Source: JANSWY01 sp038525605
GTDB lineage: Bacteria > Bacteroidota > Bacteroidia > Cytophagales > Cyclobacteriaceae
DNA length: 6,480 nt
Reading direction: 5' to 3'
Assembly (NCBI GenBank): GCA_038525605.1
Contig: JBCBHL010000408.1
Span: 1-6,480 of the forward strand
Positions 6,302-6,480 of the stretch are shown piece by piece. The number at the start of each line of letters is the position of its first letter. Position 1 is the first letter of the stretch. The notes below the pieces were generated by a model. The model was not told the DNA's origin and made no database searches. It saw only the letters and a program-made list of their open reading frames with translations. The translations under genes were made by a program, and so were the position numbers.

Positions 6302-6474
6302 CGTCATCCGAGCAAATTCAGTGATCTTTTCTTAAGTGAAAATAAAATATTTGCGAAGGAATCTTACGCTAAGAAAGTTTTTGGTGCTACTTAACTTTCA
6401 GTATGTGAGATTCTTTCTTCGATGTTATATTCTTTTCAGAGTAATAACGATACACTTATCTCATCAGAATGACG
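6302..6474. repeat. 173-bp imperfect palindrome, MITE- or REP-like
   Basis: Three nested inverted pairs share one centre (about 6386-6388). They are CGTCAT (6302-6307) with ATGACG (6469-6474), CGAAG-GAATC (6354-6363) with GATTC-TTT-CTTCG (6409-6421), and GAAAGTT (6373-6379) with AACTTTC (6393-6399). Between them the arms also align with scattered matches, for example GTGAAAATAAAATAT (6336-6350) against the complement of the opposite arm, CTGAAAAGAATATAA. Arms of about 80 bases are too symmetric to be chance. No coding capacity and no clear target-site duplication are visible; the right flank has only six bases before the window ends. Confidence 0.6.
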
Positions 6475-6480
6475 CCAATT

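Larger units (their letters stand above)
5463..6480. other. Non-coding, AT-rich region rich in inverted repeats
   Basis: About 1 kb has no convincing gene on either strand. It holds, in order, the upstream region of the lipoprotein gene, a small 16-base hairpin (5617-5632, AAAGCG/CGCTTT), a weak 51-codon open frame (5643-5798), a long imperfect palindrome (5827-5925), a hairpin cluster (6033-6148), a terminator-like hairpin (6241-6286) and a second long palindrome (6302-6474). No tRNA or rRNA was recognised. The amount of symmetric sequence is far more than expected for ordinary spacer and points to repeat elements or structured RNA. Confidence 0.7.

Overview
This window looks like a chromosomal segment of a Bacteroidota bacterium, probably a marine or soil Cytophagales-type lineage. 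The reasons are moderate to low GC, A-rich translation starts without clear Shine-Dalgarno sequences, a PorT-like outer-membrane beta-barrel protein, a lipoprotein, and a Crp/Fnr regulator with an N-terminal Cys-x2-Cys-x4-Cys cluster. The genus cannot be told from the sequence.

Left part (1-3429, + strand). A short non-coding leader (1-218) carries a heptanucleotide tandem repeat, a GC-rich 10-bp palindrome and two copies of a TTGATTAAA 9-mer. Three tightly spaced genes follow, with gaps of 18 and 37 nt, and probably form one operon. They encode a membrane histidine kinase with a PilJ/NarX-type periplasmic sensor and a PAS domain, a NarL/LuxR-type response regulator, and an FNR-like Crp/Fnr regulator. 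The kinase and regulator form a complete two-component pair. The third gene keeps Cys residues in the pattern needed for an FNR-type iron-sulfur cluster, so the cassette may combine sensing of a periplasmic ligand (possibly an oxyanion) with cytoplasmic oxygen or redox sensing.

Middle part (3607-5462, - strand). Two exported proteins are encoded convergently to the operon. One is a predicted outer-membrane beta-barrel protein. The other, upstream of it, is an unrecognised lipoprotein that ends in a glycine-zipper hydrophobic segment and a four-cysteine tail. A terminator-like hairpin lies between them, so they may be separate transcripts.

Right part (5463-6480). About 1 kb has no convincing gene but is rich in secondary structure. 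It holds two long imperfect palindromes (about 5827-5925 and 6302-6474), a cluster of shorter hairpins (6033-6148), and a strong directional terminator-like hairpin at 6241-6286 on the + strand with no gene before it. These suggest degenerate palindromic repeat or MITE-like elements and possibly an unannotated small RNA. No rRNA, tRNA, CRISPR array, transposase or integrase gene was seen.
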